DNA of 64,000 bases from Providencia rettgeri (GCF_001874625.1 NZ_CP017671.1:4278001-4342000), one strand, 5' to 3'; positions 36,555 through 46,638 are shown, numbered from the stretch's first letter. Notes: generated by a model from the sequence alone, not told the origin. Program-made: numbers and translations.

Positions 36555-37706
36555 GTCTCCTAAAAATATATTTTAATCAATAATCGATTAGCTTAAAACC
36601 ATAGCCAGATTCTAAATAATAAATTCTAATATAATAATAAGTCATTTAACGGAGGAGTATTTTTTAACTCAACTCATTTGATGTCGCTTACTATAGATTT
36701 ATCCAATATTGGAGTAAAAGTGTTTTAAGCAATGAAAAGCGAGCCTTTAGATAGGTATGACCTATTGAAAAATATAAAAATATATATTATAACCTATTAA
36801 AATTAATTATAAGTTATTATAACCTTATATATCAATAGGTTGAATAAATTTAGTTAATCACGTTATAAATTATGTTTTCGTTAACATTGTCAGATTTAAT
36901 ATTTAGTACTCATATCTTCACCTATCATACTTGCAATTTGTTACAGTTATTCAATAAAAGATATATGATAACTTTATTAAAATAACTTATATAGATAATC
37001 AAAATATGACAATTACACTATAGAATAAATATTACCTTTAGTTTTAGTTGATAAAATAGATATTTGTTTTAAGACTACCTACAAAGAAACTGAAGGGGTA
37101 AATAAGACTTTTGCTTTTCTGTCATATTAGTACCGTAGCTAAATTTTAAAGCCTAACAAAGCTCATCTATAAAGGTGATTTTACTTACTCGTTCTTTCTG
37201 TCTAAAGAAAACAAGGAAATGGAATAAATGAATCATTTCAACAGAAATGTTGGAATGTAGAGGGGATTATTTAGTGTAACTCAAAGTAGATACAAACACG
37301 GAAAACAGGTAACCCATTGTTTATTAAACTTTAATTTTCCCCAGAGTAGGATCATATGACTATAGTATTCTAGGTGTAAAAAAGTACTTCTTATAAATCG
37401 AATTAAAAAACCAAACTTTATTAAAACTTAAGACTATAAGTCTAAAAAATTTATTTTTTTAGACTAAACAGCTAGCCCACCTCTTTGAAAACCTTCCTTT
37501 CTAACTGACATCACTCCATTTTCGTGTAATAATTTGGTTGTTATTCATATTAATTGTTAAATCAATCATTCATGCTTTAGATTAAGAAAACCACAAATCA
37601 ATGTGTTGTAAAATCGTGAGGTAGTGCTTAATATAATTAACAGACTGACTGTAAGTGAAATTTATAAACTTAAAAATCATTTTTAACAGAGTAAAAATTA
37701 TAAACA
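36555..37706. other. 1.15-kb AT-rich non-coding region upstream of the fimbrial operon
   Basis: No ORF on either strand passes as a gene. It separates two divergent units: the fimbrial operon and a membrane-bound regulator. Features seen are a cluster of ACCTAT/ATAGGT hexamers (36751, 36760, 36792, 36835) and a strong hairpin at 37439. High AT content and length suggest an H-NS-silenced, regulator-rich promoter zone. No recombinase gene of the MrpI/FimE type is present to support an invertible switch. Confidence 0.6.
37439..37465. terminator. Strong hairpin with A/T arms
   Basis: AGTCTAAAAAA / TTTTTTAGACT, an 11-bp stem around a five-base loop. The arms themselves supply a U-tract in both directions, so it can act as a bidirectional terminator. 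No adjacent gene ends here, hinting at a short untranslated transcript. Confidence 0.45.
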
Positions 37707-38528
37707 ATGATATATATATTGAACAATTGTATAGAATATGATTCTGAAACTGGTGAGATAATTCAGCTAGGCTCAAACAGCGAAGTGGCCAAGCTTACAC
37801 CTATTTTAAATCGTATTTTCAGAGTATTAGTCGAAAATAATAACATGATCATCCCAAGAGAAGAACTTTTAAAAAAAGTTTGGGATGAGCATGGTTTGAC
37901 TGCCTCAATTAATACATTAAACCAATATATCAGTGCTCTGCGAAAACTACTTTATCAGCACCTTGAGATAGATAATGCAATTTTAAATATTCCTAAAAAA
38001 GGTGTTATTTTATCTTCAGAACTCATTATTACACAACGTAACACCGAGCTTGTTCGCCATAGTGAAGAAAAAGGAGATACAGAAAAATTTGATGGAAGGG
38101 ATAAACTACCTTTAATTGAGCTTAATACACATAATCAAGTCGCGGTATCTTCCGTTATAGCTAAACCCCGAGTATGTTATACGTTAAAGCGTAATTTCTC
38201 ATTGAAAATTATACTTGGCTTAAGCGTCATTTTAACACTGGCTTCAATGTATAATTTATTTTTTGGTGCATTAAGCTTTGACAAAGTTAATACGTACCTT
38301 GTCAGTACAATAGGGTCATGCCCTGTTTATTCATTTAACAGTAATTTTGACGATAAAAGTAATTCAAAAGATATTGATAAACATGTAAAAGAGTTTAATT
38401 TACAATGTAATAACAGTGCCATTTTTTATTACTACAGTAACCATAGTAATGCTCAAGTAGAAAAACAAACCCTACTGACTAAGTGCGAAGATAATAAAAT
38501 ATGTATTTCAACTCGAATAAATTGGTAG
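37707..38528 (+). CDS. Membrane-anchored winged-helix regulator (CadC/ToxR type)
   Basis: 273 residues. Residues of about 1-108 are an OmpR/PhoB-type winged helix (REELLKKVWDEHGL, TLNQYISALRK, IPKKGVIL). A single membrane helix lies at about 166-186 and the last 85 residues are periplasmic with four Cys. This is the one-component design of CadC, ToxR and PsaE. The small membrane protein encoded eight bases downstream is its likely partner. Position beside fimbriae suggests it controls them. Confidence 0.86.
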   Translation: MIYILNNCIEYDSETGEIIQLGSNSEVAKLTPILNRIFRVLVENNNMIIPREELLKKVWDEHGLTASINTLNQYISALRKLLYQHLEIDNAILNIPKKGVILSSELIITQRNTELVRHSEEKGDTEKFDGRDKLPLIELNTHNQVAVSSVIAKPRVCYTLKRNFSLKIILGLSVILTLASMYNLFFGALSFDKVNTYLVSTIGSCPVYSFNSNFDDKSNSKDIDKHVKEFNLQCNNSAIFYYYSNHSNAQVEKQTLLTKCEDNKICISTRINW

Positions 38529-38535
38529 GTTAAGA

Positions 38536-39030
38536 ATGAGAAAAATTACTATTTTATTGTGTGTCATTGCATTATTGTCAGTTGGCCTATTTTTTTATTC
38601 TGTGACTGTAGAGGACAACAAATACTGTAGTGCACAAATTAACTCAAATTTTGAGTCTCCCTTATACCCTAAAGCTGGATATGAAATTGACTTAAGGATC
38701 GTCCATCAAAAGGATAATAGCGGCTATATAAAGTTGGTTGGTTCAATTTCCACGGATAAAACCTATTCCGTGAATAGAGTCGTTCACTATACTAACTCGA
38801 CTATTGATGAAATCGATAATATCAAAACGAAAATTACATTAGTGAGAAAGGCAAAAAATGATAATGTGAGTGATGAAGTATTCAATCACTATTTAAAAGC
38901 ATTTTCTTTTGGTACAACCAGTTACTCGAAGATTAATCAAATCTCCCCTGGAAGGTATCTCTTTTCCAGTGCATTTGGCCCTTACTTTATTTGTGGGGAA
39001 CAAAAAGAAAACGAGTTGCCTCCTATCTGA
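38536..39030 (+). CDS. FidL-like periplasmic/membrane protein
   Basis: 164 residues with one N-terminal membrane helix (about 4-22) and a periplasmic domain holding two Cys (KYCSAQ and FICGEQ). It resembles FidL-like proteins, which accompany winged-helix membrane regulators. Such pairs parallel ToxR/ToxS and PsaE/PsaF, where the small protein stabilises or tunes the regulator. Eight bases from the regulator stop, so co-transcribed. Confidence 0.75.
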   Translation: MRKITILLCVIALLSVGLFFYSVTVEDNKYCSAQINSNFESPLYPKAGYEIDLRIVHQKDNSGYIKLVGSISTDKTYSVNRVVHYTNSTIDEIDNIKTKITLVRKAKNDNVSDEVFNHYLKAFSFGTTSYSKINQISPGRYLFSSAFGPYFICGEQKENELPPI

Positions 39031-39125
39031 TATCAATAAAGCATATTGAGAGAAGATATACGGACTGAAGTGTCATAGTCAATTGGCTACCTGAATAGAG
39101 GTGTTATTAGTTCAAGGTGACCTAT

Positions 39126-39432
39126 ATGACAATGCAAACTCGACGTAATTTCAGTGCAGAATTTAATTTGAGACTAGTTTTTCCCTTGACCAGAGCTATT
39201 CCGTACTCAAAGCTACTAACGCTATAAGTGCTAGTAAATTTACTATGGATAAATAAGTTAACCAGTTAAAGCAAAGTTTATTTCAACAAGGCAATTGCTG
39301 GGACAATGCGCCAATCAAACGCGTTTTAGGCACTTAAAAACGGAATGGGTATAATAAATAGGCTATCAAAGCTTTGTTGAAACTCAGCACCAAATCACCC
39401 GATACATGATTGGGCATGCAGGTAATCGATCT
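39126..39432 (+). mobile_element. Degraded IS3-family insertion sequence remnant
   Basis: Starts like an IS3-family OrfA (MTMQTRRNFSAEFNLRLV). After a frameshift it continues FSLDQSYSVLKATNAISASK and TMDK-stop-VNQLKQ, matching the OrfA HTH. It then jumps to the end of OrfB (CWDNAPI, RHLKTEWV, two stops, GYQSFVETQHQITRYM). Most of OrfB is deleted. It cannot transpose. It lies directly outside the left end of the genomic island. Confidence 0.8.
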
Positions 39433-39477
39433 GAGTTGATCTTAGCATCAAAAGTAAGGACAAGCCTTGCAAGCACT

Positions 39478-39546
39478 GGATTTCAGATACAAAAAAGACG
39501 TCGATTGATGCCTCTTGATGTTCTTATGGTGCGAAGGCCGGACTCG
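39478..39546. repeat. Left attachment-site repeat (attL) with 20 bp of the tRNA-Leu 3' end
   Basis: Matches 63092-63162 in direct orientation: GGATTTCAGATAC, an A run, GACGTC, then CTCTTGATGTTCTTATGGTGC and GAAGGCCGGACTCG. The tRNA part lacks one C and the terminator arm is degraded, as expected for the copy no longer under selection. Confidence 0.88.
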
Positions 39547-39602
39547 CACATAATACTTAACCTCATGATCTAAATTAAAATAAAAAAGTATAAATTTATT
39601 TA

Positions 39603-39621
39603 TACCAACGCATGTACCAAC
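39603..39621. other. Integrase arm-type repeat pair, left end
   Basis: Two TACCAAC copies 12 bases apart (39603-39609 and 39615-39621). The same pair with the same spacing occurs at 62999-63017 beside the right end. Confidence 0.6.
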
Positions 39622-40013
39622 AGATGAAATTCTTACTTTTCCTGATGGCTATCTAATACAAGTAATCGTGATGCTGGCAGAACAGCACAAGCTTATAAGT
39701 TATCAGATATTAGTGTCTGTGCAACATCAATATATTCTCTCCTTCTCGAATACTAAAAAGGTTAACCTGACCTTTATTGGTGGTTAGTTCAGAAAAATAA
39801 AAGGAGACAGTAGCTAATACAATTTTTCTTGCTCATCAATAGATAATACTTTTAGCGGAATCCTGAAGTATTTTAATGCAATATCCATGTAAATCCGCCA
39901 GCCATTCAGACTATATTGAAAATTTGCTTTGCAGATCACTTGAGTCCTTAAGCTGAAAGTGTATCTTCTATTGTTTAAAACAATTCGAGAAAACAAAAAG
40001 TTAAAAAGGATTC
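39622..40013. other. Non-coding left end of the island
   Basis: About 390 AT-rich bases between the arm sites and the ATPase gene. A 60-codon minus frame at 39814-39996 has no recognisable features and I do not call it. The ribosome site AAAAAGGAT of the ATPase gene ends the region. Confidence 0.5.
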
Positions 40014-40016
40014 ATG

Positions 40017-42625
40017 ATGATCAGCAGCGAATTTTTGCGCTTTTTTCAAACCTTAAACACGGCAGATGTACCCGATGGCGTCAGAAAAGTGGCAAATCTT
40101 GTGTGGGATAATCTAGATGATATTACGCCGCTGGGAACGGCACAGGGGCATCGAGTTAGACGCATTGTCGATCTGGCACAGTCCAACTGGGATAATCTCA
40201 GTATAGAGGTTCAGCCATTACCTGAGCATAACGCCGAACATCTTTCCACTTTTAGTCGGCTCAGAAGAATGTCAGTTGGACCGTTTAGAGGATTTGCTAG
40301 GCAGGAAGAATTTGATCTGGACTCACGTCTGGTGCTGATATATGGTCCCAATGGCACTGGGAAGTCTAGTTTCTGCGAAGCGCTTGAATATACATTACTT
40401 GGCAGCGTTGCTGAGGCTGAAAGTAAGCGCTTTCGTAATCAAAGTGATTATTTAAAAATGCACATGTCAATCAGTTTTCGGCTCCTGTGATTACTGGTGT
40501 AGGAGATCAAGGGAAAGATATTGCAATTGAAGTTAACGAAGCACAGTACCGTTTTTGCTTCGTTGAAAAAAATAGAATCGATAGCTTCTCAAAAATTGCA
40601 GCTTTGGCCCCAGCAAAGCAGACCGAACTTATCTCAACATTATTCGGACTCGATGCATTTAATGATTTTGTGCGAAATTTTACTTCAGATATTGATGCCA
40701 GGTATATCGATCTAACTGGTGTAAAAGCCGCTCAGCTGGCAGAAAAACGCCGCACTCTCGAAGGGGCTACCCAACAATTGGAAAAGGGTAAGGCAGCTCT
40801 GGAAGGACTAACTTCTGAAGAACAAACTCTGGCTTCTGGCTATCGAGAAGGTCAATCATTTCAGCAAATGGTAGCTGAATTAAAAGGAGTTGATCAAACT
40901 ATCGGGGTCATCCGGCAACTTGAGACAGAGTTACTGACACCCATTTCAAACAAGAGTCACATGACCAGTGTCATATTGAAGGAATTAAGAGACTCTATTG
41001 AAATGGCACTTACAGATCTTGATGGGAAACAAAAGCAACTGGTAGAAGCTAGTCAGCAGGTTTCGTTTAAGAATTTATTTGAAGCAGTCGTCCAGCTACA
41101 GAGTAGCAGCCCTGAGCAGTGTCCTGCATGCAATACCCCGCTCCAACAAACTGTAAAAAACCCTTACACCCATGCCGGCGAGGAACTGCATAAGCTTGAG
41201 TTTTTATCGGTCTTACAGGGCGTAATAGCTAAACTCGAAAAGTCAATCAGCCAGCTAATGTACCGAGTATCACAAGTTGTTAGTACTTGTTGCCAGTTTC
41301 TTCCACATGAAAATGTTCTCGATAGATTCCGGGAAGAAAATGGCATTGCTTTATGGCGTGCTCTGCACCAGTTAACAGAAGAAGGTATCTCTCCCTGGAC
41401 TCTTCTAGAAAAACAGGTATTACAGCTGGAAGAAGGTGATAAAGAAATAGAAGAAGCAGCAAAATTGCGAAAATCCCGACAGCAAGAACTCGAGAGGCTA
41501 CGTGAATCAGAGCGGCAGATAACTATATTACAGACAAAGAGAAGCACGATAGAAAAGGCTATCGCAGCTGATCAGTTGTTGATTGATAATTTTGAAACAG
41601 AAAACAAGCAGCTTATTGATGAGGTTGTTAGTGAGGGAGTGATAGTAACGAAAAACAATGCAATATCAATCGCTTATGCTCAGTTTGTTTTACAACTGAA
41701 TTCCTATAAAGAGAGTTTACCTCAGCAATTGATAGAGAATCTCGGAGATATCGTGGTTACTCTATATAATGCATTTAACCGTAATGATCCCCCTGGAGAA
41801 AAGCTATCGGGAATCAAACTTCCCCTTATACAAAATCAGCGGCTAGAGGTGGCATTCCAAAATAATCCTGAGCGATATTTCGATGCCCTACACGTTCTTA
41901 GTGAAGGGCATGTACGCTGCATAGGGCTGGCAATTTTGTTGGCAAAAAACATTAATGAGAAATGCCCACTTTTGATATTTGATGATCCAGTTAATGCTAT
42001 TGATGATGATCACAGAGAATCTATTCGAAGAACGCTATTTGAAGACACCTTCTTTGCCGAAAAGCAGATCATTCTGGCTTGCCATGGGGAGGAGTTTTTC
42101 AAAGATATCCAGAATTTATTGCCAGCACAGATTGCTGCTCAGTCCAAAACTTTCAGCTTCTTACCACGTCAGGACGAATTGCATATTCGCGTGGATTTCC
42201 ACTGCGCACCTAGGAACTATATTCTTTCTGCGCGGGAACATTACGAGCGCAATGAAATTCGGGAGGCTCTTGCCAAATGCAGGCAGTCACTTGAATCGCT
42301 GATGAAGGGGAAAGTTTGGCGCTATGTAAATAAATATGGTGACGGTAATCTAAGCCTAAAGCTACGGTCAGCAACCGCGCCTATTGAGTTGCGCAATCTG
42401 TCTGAGCAGTTAAAAAAGCAGATTAATAAAGCTGATTTTAATAATCAAAATAAAAATACGGTATTAGTACCAATTAATGTTCTGACCGGACTTAGTGGGG
42501 AATCACGTGAGTGGCGCTACCTTAATAAAGGTACGCATGAGGAAGATGGCAGGGCTGAATTTGACCGAGTAACAGTAGAAACCATGATTTCAGCACTTGA
42601 GCAACTCGATCAGGTAGTGAGTTAA
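40017..42625 (+). pseudogene. Rad50/SMC-like ATPase with zinc hook (candidate defence ATPase), frameshifted
   Basis: Walker A GPNGTGKSS at about residues 111-119 and a Rad50-type zinc hook CPAC at nt 41120-41131 lie between two coiled-coil arms. Walker B is in LLIFDDPVNAIDDDHR (nt 41970-42018), with a helical C-terminal tail containing YLNKGTHEE. Near nt 40455 the frame breaks: TTAAAAATGC should hold one more A. That restores DYLKNAHVNQFSAPVITG and a protein of about 870 residues. Such ATPases clamp DNA ends and often work in antiphage modules, normally with a nuclease partner; none is in the same operon. The start is ATG at 40014 or 40017. Function is inferred from domains only. Confidence 0.8.
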
Positions 42626-42676
42626 GATTAGTGCTAAATCCTCATGAGACGTGGTTCTGAAGAGGTATAGTTATGG

Positions 42677-42704
42677 GTAGTGGTCGACAAAAGTTGACCA
42701 CTAC
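42677..42704. repeat. Inverted repeat after the ATPase gene
   Basis: GTAGTGGTC / GACCACTAC (9 bp, 42677-42685 with 42696-42704). No U-tract on either side, so a terminator is doubtful; it may be a leftover mobile-element end or an operator. Confidence 0.45.
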
Positions 42705-42814
42705 ATGAGAATTCTTTTAAAACTACGACACTTCAGCTTTTTTCACGGAACAAACTGCTATGAGCGACCAAAGGCGAAAAGCGGCTATTAGTAGAAATCC
42801 ACCCCATTCAGAAA

Positions 42815-43663
<849 letters not shown>

Positions 43664-43912
43664 TTAATTTCCCTATGATTGATATAGCGAAAAAAAAGCA
43701 AAGTCTACTTCTCATGACCCAAAGCGGTCTGACAGATTAAATTTATTTTTGCGTTACAACTATGCCAGAGCAAATCTGAGCTAATACACATATTAGTTTT
43801 CACTACCAAAAATTGACTGGGTAGTATTGATACTATCCAGTCAGACTCTCAACTTAATATAAGAAGCTGATTGTAGTGATCTCCGTTTAGGATAGAATGA
43901 ATACAACTACAA

Positions 43913-44365
43913 TTATTTTCTCCCTACCACCGACATCTTCGCCAGCTCTGGATTATTAGCCTCAAAGATCGATAGCGGCAATTCAACCTTACGACCATTT
44001 TGATCTTCCACCGCTTTAACCACTTCAAATTCAGCAACATCCTCACACGGAATTTCCAATCCTGCAAAAGTGGCACGAGTTGCACTAGAATCGCCAAAAG
44101 GTTCCACTCCCAGTACCGTATCCCCTAATACTTTTCCTTGCCCATCTTTCATTCGCAGCGTTAGCTCAAGCGCGCCAAACTCTGCGTGGTCTAGAACCAT
44201 ATGGTTACCGCCATTATCGAGAGTAAATGAGTAACCACAGTAACCTTGGTTAATAAAATTTGAGCTGGTATGTGTGATGCTCGCATAACGCTGTTGTTCT
44301 TCAGCCAAACTAAATGCACTGGCTGCCAATAAACTCATCGCAAATATACTTTTTATCTTATTCAT
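43913..44365 (-). CDS. IrmA-family secreted protein (YfjS/YfjT region)
   Basis: 150 residues with a signal peptide (MSLLAASAFSLAEE). The family pattern is clear: RYASITHTSSNFINQGYCGYSFTLDNGG, HAEFGALELTL and VEPFGDSSATR, with two Cys likely in a disulfide. IrmA of uropathogenic E. coli is a small fibronectin-like secreted protein reported to mimic cytokine receptors. It occurs in CP4-like islands, as here. Whether the Morganellaceae homologue interacts with hosts is unknown. Confidence 0.82.
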   Translation of the reverse strand: MNKIKSIFAMSLLAASAFSLAEEQQRYASITHTSSNFINQGYCGYSFTLDNGGNHMVLDHAEFGALELTLRMKDGQGKVLGDTVLGVEPFGDSSATRATFAGLEIPCEDVAEFEVVKAVEDQNGRKVELPLSIFEANNPELAKMSVVGRK

Positions 44366-44429
44366 TACGTTACCTTTTGTTATCTTTTATTGTCCTCGCT
44401 ACCGCAAGTAACGGTAGCGAGAATATTAT

Positions 44430-44918
44430 TTATTGTTGATTGGTTTGCAACCCGCCTTTAGTACGGTCTTTTTCTTTCCAGCGTGGACGTTTTTTACCTG
44501 ATAATTCTTTTTGCTGGTTCCAATAACCTATCGGATAGCGTTTGACGATAGTACCGTTGACACCAATATCAACTGACGAATATTGCCCGTTATTAATGTA
44601 CCCTTTTTGGACATAGGCATTAGGGCTACAAGTGCCCGTATCGCGTTGTTGCCAGTTTCCGTCAGTTCTTGCCACGATATAAAAATCACCAAATGCGCAA
44701 CCTGACGCAGATTTATGATTCAGTACAGCAACATAATGCTTGGTTGAGCCTACAATCCTACAGCTACTATTTTGGCTCCCACACACTTGCCATAAGGTTT
44801 TACCGCTATCCCCTTTATATTCCCAAATGGTATTTTTAGGGGGCTGGCTGGTGGCAGAGGCGGGTGATGTCATCAACCACAGTGAGGCCAATACAGTTAC
44901 AACTACATATTTTTTCAT
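44430..44918 (-). CDS. Exported protein of the CP4-57-type island (YfjT-like)
   Basis: 162 residues with a signal peptide ending SPASA. The mature part has four Cys (QVCGSQNSSCRIVG, GCAFGD, TGTCSPN) that could form two disulfides, and a basic tail (KKRPRWKEKDRTK). By position and general type it matches YfjT-like exported proteins of CP4 islands. Function unknown. It probably forms a unit with the IrmA-like gene 64 bases downstream. Confidence 0.65.
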   Translation of the reverse strand: MKKYVVVTVLASLWLMTSPASATSQPPKNTIWEYKGDSGKTLWQVCGSQNSSCRIVGSTKHYVAVLNHKSASGCAFGDFYIVARTDGNWQQRDTGTCSPNAYVQKGYINNGQYSSVDIGVNGTIVKRYPIGYWNQQKELSGKKRPRWKEKDRTKGGLQTNQQ

Positions 44919-45068
44919 TATAAATTCCTATCAACATAAATAGAAACGTCAGATTAACGCTTGATGAACACCGTCTAATGGGTGCTTGGTTTTCCCTGAT
45001 ATGGCGTATTCGATGGTTATCTGATGAAGGGTGAATAAGGCATTCACAACAAAAATTGCTGATCATGG

Positions 45069-45542
45069 TTAATGTGATGACTGACGGTTTAGTTGCACTG
45101 AAACCCAGTGACGAATTCGTCGGTGAAGATAAAAGGCAATACCAGTGGCGATAAGCAAATCAACCAGCAATATCGTAGTGGCGATACCTTCAGTAAAACC
45201 GTATAGCCAACCGGATGACATGATAATCAGTAGACTAGAGAGGGCTAATCCGATAATGATGGACGAGATAATGGCAATTAATTTGGGGTTGAAATGGATT
45301 TTATAATCAATCCCCTTAAAGGCACTCAAAACCCATAAGCCCAATTGCGCCAAGAGTTGTGGGATAACCAAAGCCAAAAGATATAAAACGAAGTACATCA
45401 ATGTGCTCCCATATGGGTTCATGATGAGGGCGATAAGCTGGAAATATGTTAACAATGCGCCTGTGATCCAAAGGCATAACAAGATACTGATAACGATAGC
45501 GATGCGTTCTAAACCCAGTTGTAAGTGTGAAACGATATTCAT
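45069..45542 (-). CDS. Small inner-membrane protein, unknown function
   Basis: 157 residues with four predicted membrane helices (around 13-35, 45-70, 85-110 and 115-138) and a basic C-terminus. I do not recognise a family. It starts five bases after the zinc-ribbon gene stop, so it is part of the yfjR operon. Base composition is somewhat higher in GC than the defence genes around it, in line with the CP4-57-type core. Confidence 0.7.
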   Translation of the reverse strand: MNIVSHLQLGLERIAIVISILLCLWITGALLTYFQLIALIMNPYGSTLMYFVLYLLALVIPQLLAQLGLWVLSAFKGIDYKIHFNPKLIAIISSIIIGLALSSLLIIMSSGWLYGFTEGIATTILLVDLLIATGIAFYLHRRIRHWVSVQLNRQSSH

Positions 45543-45546
45543 ATTT

Positions 45547-45723
45547 TTAAGCTTCCTTATGTGATGATGAATTCACGGTATGAGGGTGATTTTGAATAGG
45601 CATGGCCCATTCATGACCGCAATCGCGGCACATCCACCCCGAGCCCCATGCAATGATGTCTTGCCCAGAAGAACAGTGAGGGCAATGGGTTGGATGCGAT
45701 GCTAGTGGGGCTAATAACGTCAT
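45547..45723 (-). CDS. Zinc-ribbon microprotein (58 aa)
   Basis: A 58-codon ORF with two CxxC pairs, CPHC at 14-17 and CRDC at 32-35, followed by GHEW: a minimal zinc ribbon. Its ATG overlaps the stop of the WYL regulator gene (ATGA), strong evidence for coupled translation. The position corresponds to small ypjK-like genes after yfjR in CP4-57-type islands. It may modulate the regulator or bind nucleic acid. Too short for routine gene finding. Confidence 0.8.
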   Translation of the reverse strand: MTLLAPLASHPTHCPHCSSGQDIIAWGSGWMCRDCGHEWAMPIQNHPHTVNSSSHKEA

Positions 45724-46427
45724 GGTCGGCTCCTTTCTTTGTGTGATGGAAGAGAGGTAAGTACTTGTGATATCAATCTAAAATGCGGTAATGCTGCGAT
45801 AAAACTGTTTTGTTGTGACAATTGCATCACTGCGTGTTTCGGTGTGAAGGGGGCATTGAGTGGTTGAACTTGCTGGATATCATCTAACAATAAGACATGC
45901 ACTTGCTGGTGGTATTCCGCCAGTAAATACCACTGGCCTTCACGGTAAATCAGTTGATAGGGTTGTAGCGGATTAAAACGACGTTCAGGCGTAAGTAGGC
46001 TAATAGATTGCTTACTGGTAATGGCATACACCAATTGATAGAAATGGTCGGCATGCAAAGCCGAAATCTTATGGGCGTGATGCCAAATCAAACAAGGTGC
46101 ATGGGGCTGCTGGGTTAACAGTAACCCGAGTAAGCGACTGTCTAGCCCCGGGAACAACCGAGTCATCCCAATCTGTTTCACAAAAGTTAGAACATCTTTG
46201 TCTCGGTAAGCTTTTAGCGTATTGATGGGTAAACGATAACAACCTTGCCGACCTTCTACCCCCAGATAAGCCAAGCGTTCACGTAAATCCCGTTGTAACG
46301 TGCGTTCAGAAACGTTGAACTCTTGAGCTAAACACGAGAGCACAAGGCTTTCTCCTGCCATTAAGCGGGCAATCAGCGCAGAGAGTCGCACAGCCATGCG
46401 GTCATATTTTCGGTTAATCTGAAACAT
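45720..46427 (-). CDS. yfjR: WYL-domain transcriptional regulator (YfjR-like)
   Basis: 235 residues. An N-terminal DeoR-type HTH (SCLAQEFNVSERTLQRDLRE) precedes a WYL-type domain with YQLIYREGQWYLLAEY. YfjR-like proteins are island regulators, and WYL regulators often control defence genes in response to nucleic acids or nucleotides. A perfect 14-bp inverted repeat pair lies upstream (46492-46627) and is its likely operator region. The zinc-ribbon gene overlaps its stop. Confidence 0.88.
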   Translation of the reverse strand: MFQINRKYDRMAVRLSALIARLMAGESLVLSCLAQEFNVSERTLQRDLRERLAYLGVEGRQGCYRLPINTLKAYRDKDVLTFVKQIGMTRLFPGLDSRLLGLLLTQQPHAPCLIWHHAHKISALHADHFYQLVYAITSKQSISLLTPERRFNPLQPYQLIYREGQWYLLAEYHQQVHVLLLDDIQQVQPLNAPFTPKHAVMQLSQQNSFIAALPHFRLISQVLTSLPSHKERSRP

Positions 46428-46491
46428 AACGTATTGCTCTCAATAACAGACGTTAGGAAATTAAGAAGTGAGGGAGTTTAACTTAGTGAAT

Positions 46492-46627
46492 TGACAGGTT
46501 ATGTCTGTTGGGAAAAATTCTCATTGGGCTTTTTAGTGAAAAATGACTATATCTAATTATTTGATAAATAACGTTATGCTTTTTATTTAAACGATAAGAA
46601 AGCAACGCGTAACGACATAACCTGTCA
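46492..46627. promoter_or_regulatory. Paired 14-bp inverted repeats flanking the yfjR promoter region
   Basis: TGACAGGTTATGTC (46492-46505) and its exact complement GACATAACCTGTCA (46614-46627), 108 AT-rich bases apart, fill the gap between yfjQ and yfjR. Two oppositely oriented sites could hold a repressor loop or two promoters. The inner palindrome TTATTT-GAT-AAATAA is nearby. Confidence 0.7.
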
Positions 46628-46638
46628 GGGTGGGAAAA

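Noticed and set aside
36760-36840. 9-bp inverted repeat ACCTATTGA / TCAATAGGT as an invertible fimbrial switch
   Set aside because: The repeats are only about 63 bases apart and no MrpI/FimB-type recombinase gene is in the window, so a phase switch is not supported; treated as regulatory motifs.
39126-39432. Functional transposase gene
   Set aside because: Several stops, a frameshift and loss of most of OrfB.
39814-39996. Small 60-codon minus ORF at the island's left end
   Set aside because: No recognisable motif or supporting context; left as non-coding.
42677-42704. Inverted repeat as the end of a complete insertion sequence
   Set aside because: No transposase, partner end or target duplication could be found nearby.
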